DNA of 15,455 nt from Clostridia bacterium (GTDB lineage: Bacteria > Bacillota > Clostridia > Christensenellales > Aristaeellaceae), in contig JAEDGL010000045.1 in the NCBI GenBank assembly GCA_016297535.1, forward strand, positions 1 through 15,455, given 5' to 3'. Below, in pieces: positions 15,372-15,455 of this stretch. Made by a program: the position numbers and the translations under genes. How positions within the stretch are numbered: position 1 is the stretch's first letter; the number at the start of each line of letters is the position of its first letter. The notes beneath the pieces are model-generated. The model was not told the DNA's origin, searched no databases, and saw only the letters and a program-made list of their open reading frames with translations.

Positions 15372-15403
15372 AAAACAAAAGGTGTGACTGCGAGAGTCAC
15401 GCC
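15372..15403 (-). terminator. Rho-independent terminator reading leftward
   Basis: GGTGTGACT (15381-15389) pairs with AGTCACGCC (15395-15403) with one wobble and a 5-base loop. On the minus strand the stem is followed by TTTTGTTTT (15380-15372). It would end a minus-strand transcript entering from beyond the right edge of the window. Confidence 0.7.
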
Positions 15404-15412
15404 TCAGACTGT

Positions 15413-15455
15413 CGAAAAACTTTTCGGGAGTTGTCAGAGGGGCCGCAGCCCCTCT
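15413..15455. repeat. Two further adjacent inverted repeats at the window edge
   Basis: CGAAAA (15413-15418) with TTTTCG (15421-15426), then AGAGGGGC (15436-15443) with GCCCCTCT (15448-15455) around a CGCA loop, ending exactly at the last base. With the terminator hairpin just before, three hairpins stand within about 85 bases, as in dispersed intergenic repeats. Whether other copies exist cannot be seen here. Confidence 0.5.

Larger units (their letters stand above)
15225..15455 (+). pseudogene. Zinc-ribbon-like reading frame without start codon, possible gene remnant
   Basis: After a TAG at 15222-15224 one plus-strand frame stays open to the window end (77 codons). It has no ATG, GTG or TTG before its most protein-like part, CPHCEAKVPGAFLCVPNKSC and then FFC, which holds two CxxC pairs (CPHC and CFFC) spaced as in a zinc ribbon. 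Composition is again high in GC, unlike the flavin reductase-like gene before it. A minus-strand terminator lies inside the frame from 15372, so any real protein probably ended near there. It may be a degraded fragment of a larger gene, or chance. I do not recognise a parent family. Confidence 0.25.

Noticed and set aside
1..15455. CRISPR array, tRNA or rRNA genes, intact insertion sequence, toxin-antitoxin or phage-defence genes
   Set aside because: I looked for regular repeats, tRNA-like folds, transposase motifs and known defence motifs and found none that hold up.

Overview
The window looks like a piece of chromosome from a high-GC Clostridia-type Firmicute, probably gut-associated. The evidence is strong AGGAGG-type ribosome binding sites, extended -10 promoters, frequent TTG and GTG starts, a CD1247-family acidic zinc-ribbon gene directly behind efp, and a DUF3298-like/NodB wall deacetylase. 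GC content is near 58-60% except in one AT-rich gene at the right. Genus cannot be settled from this sequence.

Layout, left to right: lepA (-) is divergent from an exported polysaccharide deacetylase (+). A bidirectional terminator separates the deacetylase from a convergent three-gene operon on the minus strand: an M24 aminopeptidase P-like peptidase, then efp, then the CD1247-family protein. From the same intergenic region the plus strand carries a membrane-anchored endonuclease/exonuclease/phosphatase-fold protein followed by a YaiI/YqxD (DUF188) protein, closed by a second terminator. Then comes a tight minus-strand glycoside hydrolase operon, read GH36 alpha-galactosidase, GH4 NAD/metal-dependent glycosidase, GH127 beta-L-arabinofuranosidase. 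None of the three has a signal peptide, so they should act on imported oligosaccharides. No transporter or regulator of this operon lies inside the window. Divergent from GH36 are a Bcp-type peroxiredoxin and a GNAT acetyltransferase, closed by a terminator.

The last ~800 bases are the accessory part. An AT-rich (about 37% GC in a counted stretch) flavin reductase-like gene with its own promoter and a perfect 14-bp palindrome is broken by a frameshift near its start. It is followed by a CxxC...CxxC zinc-ribbon-like reading frame without a start codon and by a cluster of three hairpins running to the window edge.

Most of the window is housekeeping. The items most worth a second look are the three-enzyme glycosidase operon (an unusual pairing of alpha-galactoside and beta-L-arabinofuranoside hydrolases, which suggests plant cell-wall glycoprotein glycans), the CHGV motif and long tail of its GH4 member, the frameshifted transferred flavin reductase gene, and the hairpin/zinc-ribbon debris at the right end. 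I did not see a clearly new multi-gene system, CRISPR array, tRNA, rRNA or intact mobile element.
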